Source: AP-15 sp963812675
GTDB taxonomy: Bacteria; Pseudomonadota; Alphaproteobacteria; ATCC43930; CGMCC-115725
Direction: 5' to 3'
Length of the DNA stretch: 64,000 bases
NCBI GenBank assembly: GCA_963812675.1
Contig: CAWEWR010000007.1
Coordinates: 558,001-622,000 of the forward strand
A program made the translations under genes and the position numbers. The notes below the pieces were generated by a model, which saw only the letters and a program-made list of their open reading frames with translations, ran no database searches and had not been told where the DNA came from. Below, in pieces: positions 8,946 to 16,931 of this stretch. Every line of letters starts with the position of its first letter. Positions within the stretch are counted from its first letter, which is position 1.

Positions 8946-10256
8946 TTAATAGCGGTAGTGGTCCGGTTTGAACGGACCCGCGCGCTCGACGCTTAGATAG
9001 CCGGCCTGGGCCGGGGTGAGCGCCGTCAATTTCGCGCCGAGCTTGTCGAGGTGCAGCGCCGCGACCTTCTCGTCGAGATGCTTCGGCAATACGTAAACTT
9101 TGTTGTCGTATTTGCCGTGATTGGTCCACAGTTCGATCTGTGCGAGCACCTGGTTGGTGAACGACGCGCTCATCACAAAGCTCGGGTGACCGGTCGCGCA
9201 ACCGAGATTGACCAGCCGCCCCTTGGCCAGGACGATCAGGCGCTTGCCGTCGGGAAAGACAACCTCGTCGACCTGAGGCTTGACCTCCTCCCACGGATAG
9301 TTGCGCAGCGCATCGATCTGAATCTCGCTGTCGAAATGGCCGATATTGCAGACGATGGCCCGGTCTTTCATCTGCCGCATGTGATCGATCGTGATGACGT
9401 CGATATTGCCCGTCGCTGTCACGAAGATGTCGCCTTGCGAGGCCATTTCGTCCATTGTCGCGACCTGATAGCCTTCCATCGCTGCCTGCAGCGCACAGAT
9501 CGGATCGATCTCGGTCACCATGACCCGCGCGCCCTGGCTGCGCAGGCTCGCCGCCGAGCCCTTCCCGACATTGCCAAAGCCGCAGACCACGGCGACTTTG
9601 CCGGCGACCATCACGTCGGTAGCGCGCTTGATCCCGTCGACCAGGCTCTCGCGGCAGCCATAAAGGTTGTCGAACTTCGATTTGGTGACGCTGTCGTTGA
9701 CGTTGATCGCCGGAGCTTTGAGCGACCCCTCCCGCACCATCTCGTAGAGCCGGTTCACACCGGTGGTGGTCTCTTCCGAGATCCCGCGAATATGGTTCAG
9801 CAGCTCGGGATATTTGTCGTGGAGGACCTTGGTCGCGTCGCCGCCGTCATCGAGCACCATGTTGGGTGTCCAGCCCCCAAATGGACCCTCGGCTGGACCG
9901 CGCAAGGTTTGCTCTATACACCACTCGTATTCCTCCTCGCTCTCGCCTTTCCAGGCAAAGACCGGAATGCCGCGAGCGGCCATCGCGGCCGCGGCATGAT
10001 CCTGGGTCGAGAAGATGTTGCAGGAGCTCCAGCGAACCGTGGCGCCGAGCTCAACGAGCGTCTCGATCAGCACTGCGGTCTGGATCGTCATGTGAAGGCA
10101 GCCGACGATGCGCGCTCCCGCAAGCGGCTTCGCGGTGCCGAATTCCTCGCGCAACGCCATCAGCCCCGGCATTTCGGTCTCGGCAATGGCGATCTCGCGC
10201 CGCCCCCAATCGGCAAGCGAAATATCGGCAACCTTAAAATCGGTCCATGCGTGCAT
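8946..10256 (-). CDS. ahcY: Adenosylhomocysteinase
   Basis: A 436-residue S-adenosylhomocysteine hydrolase, which splits SAH to adenosine and homocysteine and so keeps methylation running. CLHMTIQTAVLIETL near residue 50 is the substrate-site signature. VAVVCGFGNVGKGSAASLR near residue 217 is the NAD-binding fold. The protein ends KPDHYRY, the canonical C-terminus. I place the start at the ATG at 10256 rather than further upstream, because GAGGAGAG sits just before it and because family members begin with a sequence like MHAWTDFKVADISLADWGR. A perfect inverted repeat 40 bp upstream (10296-10315) is a likely operator. Confidence 0.97.
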   Translation of the reverse strand: MHAWTDFKVADISLADWGRREIAIAETEMPGLMALREEFGTAKPLAGARIVGCLHMTIQTAVLIETLVELGATVRWSSCNIFSTQDHAAAAMAARGIPVFAWKGESEEEYEWCIEQTLRGPAEGPFGGWTPNMVLDDGGDATKVLHDKYPELLNHIRGISEETTTGVNRLYEMVREGSLKAPAINVNDSVTKSKFDNLYGCRESLVDGIKRATDVMVAGKVAVVCGFGNVGKGSAASLRSQGARVMVTEIDPICALQAAMEGYQVATMDEMASQGDIFVTATGNIDVITIDHMRQMKDRAIVCNIGHFDSEIQIDALRNYPWEEVKPQVDEVVFPDGKRLIVLAKGRLVNLGCATGHPSFVMSASFTNQVLAQIELWTNHGKYDNKVYVLPKHLDEKVAALHLDKLGAKLTALTPAQAGYLSVERAGPFKPDHYRY

Positions 10257-10295
10257 CCTCGACTCTCCTCGATCACACATCAGGGGCAAGTCCAG

Positions 10296-10315
10296 AAAGA
10301 TATACACATATCTTT
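10296..10315. promoter_or_regulatory. Candidate operator upstream of ahcY: AAAGATAT-ACAC-ATATCTTT
   Basis: Two perfect 8-bp arms, AAAGATAT (10296-10303) and ATATCTTT (10308-10315), separated by ACAC. They sit 40 bp before the ahcY start in otherwise GC-rich DNA. ArsR-family SahR regulators are known to control SAM-cycle genes, including ahcY, through AT-rich palindromes. The link to that family here is an inference from position and symmetry. No regulator gene is in the window. Confidence 0.5.
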
Positions 10316-10506
10316 ATATCGTCAATCGATCGGGATTGGCTCGCGGCAAGGGGACCTTGGGAGCGAAGGCAGCTGGGCGTAGGGAGGCGCCCGATCGGCG
10401 GGTCTGGTTCATCTGGGGATGGACCCGAGCCCGCGCCTGCGCTAACCATTACGGCATCGAAGGGCCGCGATCGGGCGGCCTGGCTGCAAGGCGCAAGGGA
10501 GCGGTG

Positions 10507-11253
10507 ATGGCCTACGAAGGTATGATTGCGGAGAGGATTGCGATCAACGGCGACAAGAACGAACCGATCTCGGCCTATGTTGCGCGGCCGTTGGGTTCGG
10601 GTCCATTCCCCGGAATGGTGCTCCTCCATCATGCGCCCGGCTGGGACGAGTGGTACCGCGAGGCGACCCGTAAGTTCGCGCATCACGGCTATGCGGCGAT
10701 CAGCCATAATCTCTATCACCGCGCCGGCGAAGGCAAAGCGGACGATGTCGCCGCCAAGGTGCGCGCCGAGGGCGGCGTGCCGGATGCCCAGGTCATCGGC
10801 GACACCGAGGGCGCGGTCCAATGGCTGCGCGCGCAGCCGTGGCTCAACGGCAAGGTCGGGGTGTTCGGCACCTGCTCGGGCGGCCGGCAAACTTTTCTCT
10901 ACGCCTGCCACACCAAGAATATTGATGCCGCCTGCGACCTGTGGGGCGGCCGGGTGGTGATGAGTCGGGAGGAGTTGAACCCGAAGCAGCCGACCGCGCC
11001 GATCGAGTTTACCAGGAACCTGTCCTGCCCTCTGCTCGGCCTCTTCGGCAATGAGGATCGTGCGCCGACCCCGGAGCAGGTGGACCAGCACGAGGCCGAG
11101 CTGAAGAAGCACGGCAAACCGTACGAGTTTCACCGTTACGACGGCGCCGGTCACGGCTTCTTCTACTACGACCGGCCGATGTATCGCATCGAGCAGGCGC
11201 TGGACGGCTGGCAAAAGGTATTTTCGTTTTTGCAGAAGCACCTGGCGGCATAA
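10507..11253 (+). CDS. Dienelactone hydrolase family protein
   Basis: A 248-residue alpha/beta hydrolase of the DLH type. The nucleophile elbow is GTCSGG, so the nucleophile is cysteine (about residue 123), as in true dienelactone hydrolases, rather than serine. The acid probably lies in GNEDRAPT (about residue 185) and the catalytic His in GAGHGFFYYDRP (about residue 216). The start is the ATG at 10507 with AAGGGAG upstream. The frame is open upstream, but that part does not look like this family. It is followed after 7 bp by the small DUF6295 gene, probably in the same transcript. The substrate is unknown; it may act on a lactone or ester from aromatic breakdown. Confidence 0.87.
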   Translation: MAYEGMIAERIAINGDKNEPISAYVARPLGSGPFPGMVLLHHAPGWDEWYREATRKFAHHGYAAISHNLYHRAGEGKADDVAAKVRAEGGVPDAQVIGDTEGAVQWLRAQPWLNGKVGVFGTCSGGRQTFLYACHTKNIDAACDLWGGRVVMSREELNPKQPTAPIEFTRNLSCPLLGLFGNEDRAPTPEQVDQHEAELKKHGKPYEFHRYDGAGHGFFYYDRPMYRIEQALDGWQKVFSFLQKHLAA

Positions 11254-11260
11254 CGCCGGC

Positions 11261-11542
11261 ATGTGCACCTCGATCGTCGAGGTCGTCGGCGCGGACGGCG
11301 CCGGCAAGGGCGGCGACGGGTGGTTCGATCTGACCCATTCGGTGGTGTCCTACGACCACCCGCACCACGCTCTCTTGGAAGAGGCCATCACGATCGATTT
11401 CGTCAACGCCGCGCTCGGCCCGGGCACGCGGGTCGCAGTCGAACTTACGTTGGAATCGGCCAAGGAGCTGAGCGGTGCGCTTGCCAGGGCAATCGAGGCC
11501 GCCGAAATCGAAGAAAGCGCACGTTTGCGGCCCCGCCGCTGA
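11261..11542 (+). CDS. Small DUF6295-type protein of unknown function
   Basis: A 93-residue soluble protein starting MCTSIVEVVGADGAGKGGDG. It contains a WFDLTHSVVSYDHPHHALLEE segment rich in histidine and acidic residues, and ends with an amphipathic helix. I recognise it as like DUF6295 proteins, which share the MCT start, the GKG loop and the YDHP motif. Their function is not known to me. It starts 7 bp after the dienelactone-hydrolase-like gene and probably shares its transcript. The conserved His/Asp cluster could bind a metal, but that is only a guess. Confidence 0.72.
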   Translation: MCTSIVEVVGADGAGKGGDGWFDLTHSVVSYDHPHHALLEEAITIDFVNAALGPGTRVAVELTLESAKELSGALARAIEAAEIEESARLRPRR

Positions 11543-11571
11543 CGCCCGGCGTCATGCGCCGAGCGTAGGAG

Positions 11572-12447
11572 CTAGTCGGCAACCGGCTCGCAGCGAAAGC
11601 CGTCGCCCCAGCGCTTGATGTGCCCGACAGAGGGCGAGGGGAAGTGCATCGTGCAGCACAGCGTGCTTGTGTCGCAGTAGCGTTCGAGAAACGCGCGCCG
11701 GGTAGCCGAGGCCTGCTTCTGGTCGTAATCGACCCGCATCACGAGATCCGGATAACGCGCTTGGATCGGCGAGTGGATCAGATCGCCGGTAAACACAGCC
11801 TGGTCGCCGCGGCGCCCGGCGCAGACCGCGAAGTGGTCGGGTGTGTGACCGCGGGTCGGAGTCAGCCGAATATGGTCATCGACGGCATAATCACTGGTGA
11901 CGAGCTCGGCCTTTTTAGCGTCGATGATCGGCAGAACGCTGTCCCGCATCGGGTCGAGCGGCGTCTCGCGATGAACGCCGTCCCAATATTCGAATTCTTT
12001 TTTCGAGAAGAGGTATTTGGCATTGGGGAAGGTCGGGACCCAGCGGCCGTTCTCCAGCCGCGTATTCCAGCCGACATGATCGCCGTGCAGATGCGTGCAC
12101 ATGACGATGTCGATATCCTCGACGGTGACACCGGCCGCCTTCAGGGCTTGCATCCAGTTGCTGTCGCTCTTGCGGTGCCAGGTCGGGCGATGCGGAAAAG
12201 ACTTGTCGTTGCCAATACAGGCATCCACCAGAATGGTGTGGTGCGGGGTCTTGACGACATAGGATTGAAAGCACAGCACGGCCATGCCGGTGACCGGGTC
12301 GAGCGCTGCCGGCTCCATCCACGACCGGTTTTCGTCCAACAGCTCCCGGCTCAGGCTCGGCAGGAACTCCAGGATCGGTGTGAACCCCGCCTCCTGCTCG
12401 ACGATCCGGTGGATCGTCATGTCGTTGACGGTGAAGCTCGTGCGCAT
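11572..12447 (-). CDS. MBL-fold metallo-hydrolase
   Basis: A 291-residue metallo-beta-lactamase-fold hydrolase. The metal-binding motif HLHGDHVGWNT lies near residues 113-123, and the second site has TPTRGHTPDH and FTGDLIHSP. The C-terminal His is in the last 25 residues (VGHIKR). No signal peptide is present, so it acts in the cytoplasm; lactonase-like or glyoxalase-II-like enzymes are the nearest comparison. I chose the ATG at 12447, which has GGAGGG upstream and begins MRTSFTVND. Another ATG at 12471 overlaps the stop of the upstream gene by 4 bp and is the alternative. Substrate unknown. Confidence 0.9.
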   Translation of the reverse strand: MRTSFTVNDMTIHRIVEQEAGFTPILEFLPSLSRELLDENRSWMEPAALDPVTGMAVLCFQSYVVKTPHHTILVDACIGNDKSFPHRPTWHRKSDSNWMQALKAAGVTVEDIDIVMCTHLHGDHVGWNTRLENGRWVPTFPNAKYLFSKKEFEYWDGVHRETPLDPMRDSVLPIIDAKKAELVTSDYAVDDHIRLTPTRGHTPDHFAVCAGRRGDQAVFTGDLIHSPIQARYPDLVMRVDYDQKQASATRRAFLERYCDTSTLCCTMHFPSPSVGHIKRWGDGFRCEPVAD

Positions 12448-12467
12448 GGTCCCGCCCTCCGCAAAAG

Positions 12468-13166
12468 TCATTCGCCGGAGCGTAGCCGCGCCCCGGCGGC
12501 GTAGCAAACGGAAACAGCCACTCCGATCCGCCGCCAATCCGAGAGCTGCTGCGGCCAGGGACGGTTGATCAGGCCGAGCGGACCGCAGTGGCCGACGGCG
12601 AACACGCGGGTATCGTCCCGGGCGAACCAATCGGAACCCGAGGCGTGAGAGATCTGTGGCGGCGTGTCGTGCAACGCGAATACTCGTCGCACCGCGCGCC
12701 ATCCGGCATTCCCCATGCCGACGACAACCGGCGCTGCGAGAAATGAAATGAGCGGCCGCAGATGCTGCTCGGAGCAGGAGTCCACCCAGCTCGACCGAAT
12801 GGGCGAATTCATTGCGCCCTCTTTGATGCACAGGATGGAGTTGGTCAGAAAGACGGGTGCGCCGCAGTCGCGCTGTGATGGGTGTTCTACCGCAATGCCG
12901 GCTGCGGTCAGCAGTCTATACAAATTTTCGTTGGTCTTGTTGTCCGGCTCGTCGCGCCCGCGGCAGCGGACGAAATAGCCGACATTGCCGAAATCCTGAC
13001 CGACCACGAGGAGCTTCGGGCTGCGGTGGCCGAGCCACTGCTCCCAATGGCTGACCACATCGGGGTCGAAGTCGAATTCGGCGCAGCTCCTGATTTTGCC
13101 AGGGCTGCGCTCCACACAGATGCGGCAGGCCTTGCGCCGCGCTATCAGCGTCTCAAACTCGGGCAT
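12468..13166 (-). CDS. Uracil-DNA glycosylase superfamily protein
   Basis: A 232-residue protein with the uracil-DNA-glycosylase fold signature LLVVGQDFGNVGYF near residue 55 and a C-terminal GHCGPLGLINRPWPQQLSDW in the position of the UDG His loop. Cysteines at residues 14 and 17, with others in SCAEFDF and SILCIKEG, leave open an Fe-S cluster. The family is uncharacterised compared with Udg types 1-6. Its 5' end overlaps the ChaC-like gene by 14 bp and its 3' end reaches the MBL gene, so the three are probably cotranscribed. The role may be base excision repair or a nucleotide-binding function; the sequence does not decide. Confidence 0.78.
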   Translation of the reverse strand: MPEFETLIARRKACRICVERSPGKIRSCAEFDFDPDVVSHWEQWLGHRSPKLLVVGQDFGNVGYFVRCRGRDEPDNKTNENLYRLLTAAGIAVEHPSQRDCGAPVFLTNSILCIKEGAMNSPIRSSWVDSCSEQHLRPLISFLAAPVVVGMGNAGWRAVRRVFALHDTPPQISHASGSDWFARDDTRVFAVGHCGPLGLINRPWPQQLSDWRRIGVAVSVCYAAGARLRSGE

Positions 13167-13713
13167 GTGCGGCCAACGCCTGGACCCGCTCGGCCAAACG
13201 GCGAAGCCGACGATCCGCAAAGCCGAGCTGCTCCAGGTGCTGCAGTGTATTCTCGAAATAATCGCGGCACGTGCCGCGGCGGCCGGCGGCGCCGAGGATC
13301 CTGCGCGCCGCCTCGTCGAGCGGCAGATGGCCGGCGTAATCCGGGCAGCGGCGCAGCGCAGTGAACGCAAGGGACAGCCGTGCGCCGGTTGCGGTTTGCA
13401 CCCGCAGCAGCCGTGCTGCGTAGACCACGCGGCCGCTCATCTCGCGGTGCCATATTCGATCGAGCGCCTCCGTCGTCAATCGAAGCGCGGCACCGCGGCA
13501 GGACCCGCCGCGATCGAGCCCGAGCGTCAGTCCGGGATTTGCTGCCGTTCCCCGGTAATCATAGGAGTATAGGCAGAAGCTGCGGTGGTAGCCGTGCAGC
13601 AAGGCCGGCTCGGTTGCGGCATCACGCAACTCGGCATCCCACAGCAGCGAGCCGTAGGCGAAGATCCACACCGGCTGTCCGCCGTCGCGCGATGCCGCGG
13701 TCTCCGCCGGCAT
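13153..13713 (-). CDS. ChaC-like gamma-glutamylcyclotransferase (glutathione-specific)
   Basis: A 186-residue protein of the ChaC family, which cleaves glutathione to 5-oxoproline and Cys-Gly. The substrate loop VWIFAYGSLLWD is near residue 15 and LHGYHRSFCLYSYDYRGTA follows near residue 39. The presumed catalytic Glu lies in WHREMSG near residue 88. Length is typical of bacterial ChaC. It is transcribed in the same direction as the upstream flavin oxidoreductase, but a 150-bp palindromic element lies between them. Confidence 0.88.
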   Translation of the reverse strand: MPAETAASRDGGQPVWIFAYGSLLWDAELRDAATEPALLHGYHRSFCLYSYDYRGTAANPGLTLGLDRGGSCRGAALRLTTEALDRIWHREMSGRVVYAARLLRVQTATGARLSLAFTALRRCPDYAGHLPLDEAARRILGAAGRRGTCRDYFENTLQHLEQLGFADRRLRRLAERVQALAAHARV

Positions 13714-13743
13714 CGGCGGAGCCGGAGTTTCGCCGGGTGCTTT

Positions 13744-13895
13744 CCCTCTCCGCCCCTTGGGGGGAGAGGGTCAGGGTGAGGTGGGGGAGCCCTCCGCTCC
13801 GCAACTGCGGGACTACCCACCTCACCCTCCCGGCCGCTGTCGCGTCCGGGCCCCTCCCTCTCCCCCCGCAAGCGGGCGGAGAGGGGCGAAGGGCG
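13744..13895. repeat. GC-rich palindromic intergenic element (copy 1, compound)
   Basis: Three stacked units. The first is a hairpin with arms CCCTCTCC and GGGGAGAGGG (13744-13770). The second is a perfect 13-bp inverted repeat, AGGGTGAGGTGGG at 13773-13785 against CCCACCTCACCCT at 13816-13828. The third is a hairpin CCCTCTCCCC...GGAGAGGGG (about 13851-13886). It shares the CCCTCTCC/GGAGAGGG core with six other loci in the window. It lies between two codirectional genes. Confidence 0.85.
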
Positions 13896-13923
13896 GCTTA
13901 ATGCGAGCCAATTCGCCTCACAT

Positions 13924-15003
13924 CTATGCGAAGGCGCGGCGGATGCGGCCCCAATCCTCGATCGCGTGTTCCTGGCCGGGCACGATCTGCAATGCGATCT
14001 CCGTGTAGCCGGCGTCGGCCAATGCCGCGATGCGCTCCTTCAGCTCCTTCTCGGTCGCCGTAAAGGTCGTGCGCCGGATCAATTCGGCGGTGACGAACCG
14101 CCGCTCCTCCGGCTTGACGAACATCAAATGGCCGCGATGGTTTTCGAGATAATGGGCGCCCTGCGGCGTGAATTTGCGGGCCAGCTCGACATAGCCCGCC
14201 ACGCTCTCGGCGACCGCGGGCGGCATCGGCGCCATCATCGGCAACCCCGCCAATGCCGCGTCGGCCGCGCGATGCAATAGCATCGCGGCGCGCGGCCCGG
14301 CCTGCGCAATGGCGCGCGGCGAGTCGGCGGGCTCGCCCTCTTCCAATATCGCACCACCTGTCAGCGCCACGGGATCGAGCGGCTCCGCGTCGCGCCCAGC
14401 CTCCCGCCGGCGCTCCCGCATGTCGGCCATCGCGGCGACAGCGCCATCGACATCGCCGGCTGTAGCGATCCACCCGGCGCCGAGCTTCGCGGTCAAGCTG
14501 CGCGCCCGCGGCCCCGAGGCCGCGACGTAAAGCGGGATCGGATCACGCGTATTGATCAGCCCGAGCTCGGGGTTCAACAGCCGGATCAGCCGCTTTTTGT
14601 TTTCGATTTCGGCCTCGACCGTCTCGCCGCGCAACAGCGCCATGACGATGCGGACATATTCCTCCATATCGGCGAGCCTGACGGCGCCGAGCCCCATCGC
14701 CCGTCGGCCTGTGAACCCGGTCCCGATACCGAAATCGATCCGCCCCGGCGCCAATTTGTTCAGCGAGGCGAAGGCGTTCGCGGTAACCGGGGCGATGCGG
14801 TTCGACGGGATCAGCACGCCGGTGCCGAGCCGGATCTTCGTCGTTTTCATCGCCGCCGCCGCCATCGCGACAAACGGGTCCGCACTCAGCATCTGCGTGT
14901 CGTAGAACCACGCGCGCGCAAAGCCCAATTCCTCGGCGCGCCGCACCACCCGCCAGGAATCGGCGTCGGTGGGAATGGCGATCCCGAACTGCATGGCCGG
15001 CAT
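13924..15003 (-). CDS. LLM-class flavin-dependent oxidoreductase
   Basis: A 359-residue member of the luciferase-like / F420-FMN oxidoreductase superfamily. FGIAIPTDADSWRVVRRAEE opens the TIM barrel. IRLGTGVLIPSNRIAPVTAN near residue 57 and GRIDFGIGTGFTGRRAMG near residue 87 are the conserved strands of the family. IPLYVAASGPRARSLTAKLG near residue 155 is the FMN/F420 phosphate region. The ATG at 15003 follows GGCGAGGAGATGCC, so the start is well supported. It begins 27 bp after rpsI on the same strand and could be read from the ribosomal transcript. Substrate not predictable; the cofactor could be FMN or F420. Confidence 0.88.
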   Translation of the reverse strand: MPAMQFGIAIPTDADSWRVVRRAEELGFARAWFYDTQMLSADPFVAMAAAAMKTTKIRLGTGVLIPSNRIAPVTANAFASLNKLAPGRIDFGIGTGFTGRRAMGLGAVRLADMEEYVRIVMALLRGETVEAEIENKKRLIRLLNPELGLINTRDPIPLYVAASGPRARSLTAKLGAGWIATAGDVDGAVAAMADMRERRREAGRDAEPLDPVALTGGAILEEGEPADSPRAIAQAGPRAAMLLHRAADAALAGLPMMAPMPPAVAESVAGYVELARKFTPQGAHYLENHRGHLMFVKPEERRFVTAELIRRTTFTATEKELKERIAALADAGYTEIALQIVPGQEHAIEDWGRIRRAFA

Positions 15004-15030
15004 CTCCTCGCCGACCCGGAAGCTCCCGGC

Positions 15031-15570
15031 CTACCGCTTGGAGAATTGGAAGCTGCGGCGGGCTTTGGCTTTGCCGTATTTTTTGCGCTCGACGACGCGG
15101 CTGTCGCGGGTGAGAAAGCCCTGGCTCTTCAATAAGGGGCGCAGGCCCGGCTCGTAGCGGGTGAGCGCCTGGCTGATGCCGTGGCGCACCGCGCCGGCCT
15201 GGCCGGAGAGACCGCCGCCCTTGACGGTGCACCACACATCGAACTGGCCGAGCCGGTTGGTCGCGACGAGCGGCTGGTTGATCAGCATGCGCAACACCGG
15301 CCGCGCGAAATAGACCGGGCTCTCGCGGCCGTTGACGTCGATCCTGCCGGCACCGGGCTTGATCCATACCCGCGCCACCGCGTTCTTGCGCTTTCCGGTT
15401 GCATAGGAGCGGCCGAGAGCATCGATCTGCGGCTTGACGTCCTCCGGGGCGGATGGCAGTGGAACCGGCGCTGCGGGCGCGGTGCGCGCCTGCTGCAGCG
15501 CCTGGCGCAGGCTCCCCAGGCCCTGAAAGGTCTGCGGGCGGGGCGGGCTCGGGGGGTCGTTGTCGGCCAT
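15031..15570 (-). CDS. rpsI: 30S ribosomal protein S9 with N-terminal extension
   Basis: 179 residues ending in the canonical SKR tail that reaches the ribosomal P site. The conserved core begins at YATGKRKNAVARVW near residue 55, and GGLSGQAGAVRHGISQAL follows. The first 50 residues are an extra Pro/Gln/Ala-rich extension (MADNDPPSPPRPQTFQG and on), as seen in some alphaproteobacterial S9 proteins. The start is the ATG at 15570, 2 bp after the rplM stop. The long open frame further upstream belongs to an overlap with rplM and is not part of S9. Confidence 0.96.
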   Translation of the reverse strand: MADNDPPSPPRPQTFQGLGSLRQALQQARTAPAAPVPLPSAPEDVKPQIDALGRSYATGKRKNAVARVWIKPGAGRIDVNGRESPVYFARPVLRMLINQPLVATNRLGQFDVWCTVKGGGLSGQAGAVRHGISQALTRYEPGLRPLLKSQGFLTRDSRVVERKKYGKAKARRSFQFSKR

Positions 15571-15572
15571 GT

Positions 15573-16031
15573 TCAAACTCTGTTCTTGCGATTCAGCGCG
15601 GCGACGTCGAGCCGATCCGGCTGCTGCGCTTCGTGCGGGTGCTCGGGTCCGGCAAACACCCGCAAATTCTTCATGACCCGGCGGCCGAGCGGTCCGCGGG
15701 GCACCATGCGCTCGACCGCCTTCATGATCACCCGCTCCGGATGCTTGCCTTCGAGAATGGCGCCTTTGCTGCGCCCCTTGATGCCGCCCGGGTAACCGGT
15801 GTGCCAATAGAAGATGTCGTCGGCGCGCTTGTTGCCGGTCAACTGGACCTTCTCGGCGTTGACGACGATGATGTTGTCGCCGCAATCCATATGGGGCGTG
15901 AAGGAGGGCTTGTGCTTGCCGCGCAGCCGCATCGCGATAATCGAGGCGAGCCGGCCCAGCACCAGACCGTCGGCGTCGATCAGCGACCATTTCTTATCGA
16001 TATCCGACGGTTTGGCGGAAAAAGTCTTCAT
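15573..16031 (-). CDS. rplM: 50S ribosomal protein L13
   Basis: 152 residues starting MKTFSAKPSDIDKKWSLIDA, the usual alphaproteobacterial N-terminus. Conserved signatures are GRLASIIAMRLRGKHKPSFTPH near residue 27 and HTGYPGGIKG near residue 77, then AVERMVPRGPLGRRVMKNLRV near residue 107. I choose the ATG at 16031, because 30 further upstream codons in the open frame have no family counterpart. It forms the standard rplM-rpsI operon. The 116 bp between it and the divergent crotonase gene must hold the promoters of both. Confidence 0.97.
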   Translation of the reverse strand: MKTFSAKPSDIDKKWSLIDADGLVLGRLASIIAMRLRGKHKPSFTPHMDCGDNIIVVNAEKVQLTGNKRADDIFYWHTGYPGGIKGRSKGAILEGKHPERVIMKAVERMVPRGPLGRRVMKNLRVFAGPEHPHEAQQPDRLDVAALNRKNRV

Positions 16032-16147
16032 GTCTCGAAAGGGAATGCCCGGCGGCCCGGAACTGTTGCCCATCCCGCGAAAGCCGGTCATGTAAGCGAT
16101 CGGCTCCCAAGGGTCAAGCAATGCTTTAGCCGAAGCGAGGTCTCACA

Positions 16148-16924
16148 ATGGCGGCGATATTGTTGGAGGAGCGCATAGACGGCGTTCTGCGCCTGACCCT
16201 CAACCGGCCGGAGGCGCGCAACGCGCTTTCGATCGAGCTGATGACGGCCCTGGTCGAGGCGCTGGGCCGCACCGCGGCCGATCCACACAGCCGCGTCGTG
16301 GTGATCGCCGGCGCCGGTCCCGCCTTCTGCGCCGGGCACGATCTGCGTGAGCTGCGTCAGGATTCGCGGCGCGAGACCTATCAGCGCATCTTTGGGCTGT
16401 GCAGCGAGCTGATGCTGGCGATCGTGCGATTGCCGAAGCCGGTCATCGCCGAGGTGCACGGGGTGGCGACGGCGGCCGGCTGCCAGCTGGTCGCGACTTG
16501 CGATCTGGCGGTCGCCGCCGAGGAGGCGCGGTTTGCGACGCCTGGGGTCAATATCGGCCTCTTCTGTTCGACCCCGATGGTGGCGCTGTCGCGCGCGGTC
16601 GGGCGCAAGGCGGCGATGGAGATGCTGCTGACCGGCGAGCTGATCGATGCGGCGACCGCGCATTCGCTCGGGCTCGTCAACCGTGTGGTACCGCGAGAGA
16701 GGCTGCGAGGCGCGGTCGACGGGCTCGCCCGGCAGATCGCCGGCAAATCCGCGTTCACCGTCAAGATCGGCAAGGAGACGTTCTATCGTCAGGCCGAGCT
16801 CGATCTGGCGGCCGCCTATCGGTATGCCGCGGAGGTCATGACGACCAACATGCTGGCCGAGGACGCCGGCGAGGGCATCGACGCCTTTCTCGCCAAGCGC
16901 GCTCCCGTCTGGCACGACCGGTGA
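16148..16924 (+). CDS. Enoyl-CoA hydratase/isomerase family protein (ECHDC3-like), catalytic glutamates replaced
   Basis: A 258-residue crotonase-fold protein. The oxyanion-hole strand GAGPAFCAGHDLREL lies near residues 56-70, and GVATAAGCQLVATCDLAVA near residue 106 forms the second oxyanion loop. In true enoyl-CoA hydratases two glutamates do the chemistry. Here the first is Gln (AAGCQ instead of GGGCE) and the second falls in NIGLFCSTPMVALSRAVG, which has no Glu. This pattern matches the ECHDC3-like branch, so hydratase activity is doubtful; an isomerase, hydrolase or regulatory role is possible. It is the first of three tightly packed genes with a CoA-binding protein and a CoA transferase. 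Confidence 0.88.
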   Translation: MAAILLEERIDGVLRLTLNRPEARNALSIELMTALVEALGRTAADPHSRVVVIAGAGPAFCAGHDLRELRQDSRRETYQRIFGLCSELMLAIVRLPKPVIAEVHGVATAAGCQLVATCDLAVAAEEARFATPGVNIGLFCSTPMVALSRAVGRKAAMEMLLTGELIDAATAHSLGLVNRVVPRERLRGAVDGLARQIAGKSAFTVKIGKETFYRQAELDLAAAYRYAAEVMTTNMLAEDAGEGIDAFLAKRAPVWHDR

Positions 16925-16931
16925 GGCGGAA

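Noticed and set aside
9051..10382. 443-codon plus-strand open frame opposite ahcY
   Set aside because: ahcY is unmistakable on the other strand; this frame has no family features.
10257..10506. SAM or SAH riboswitch before ahcY
   Set aside because: I could not fit a multi-helix conserved core; only a simple AT palindrome is evident.
13744..13895. CRISPR-like array
   Set aside because: The repeats are palindromic and unequal, with no regular spacers and no cas genes.
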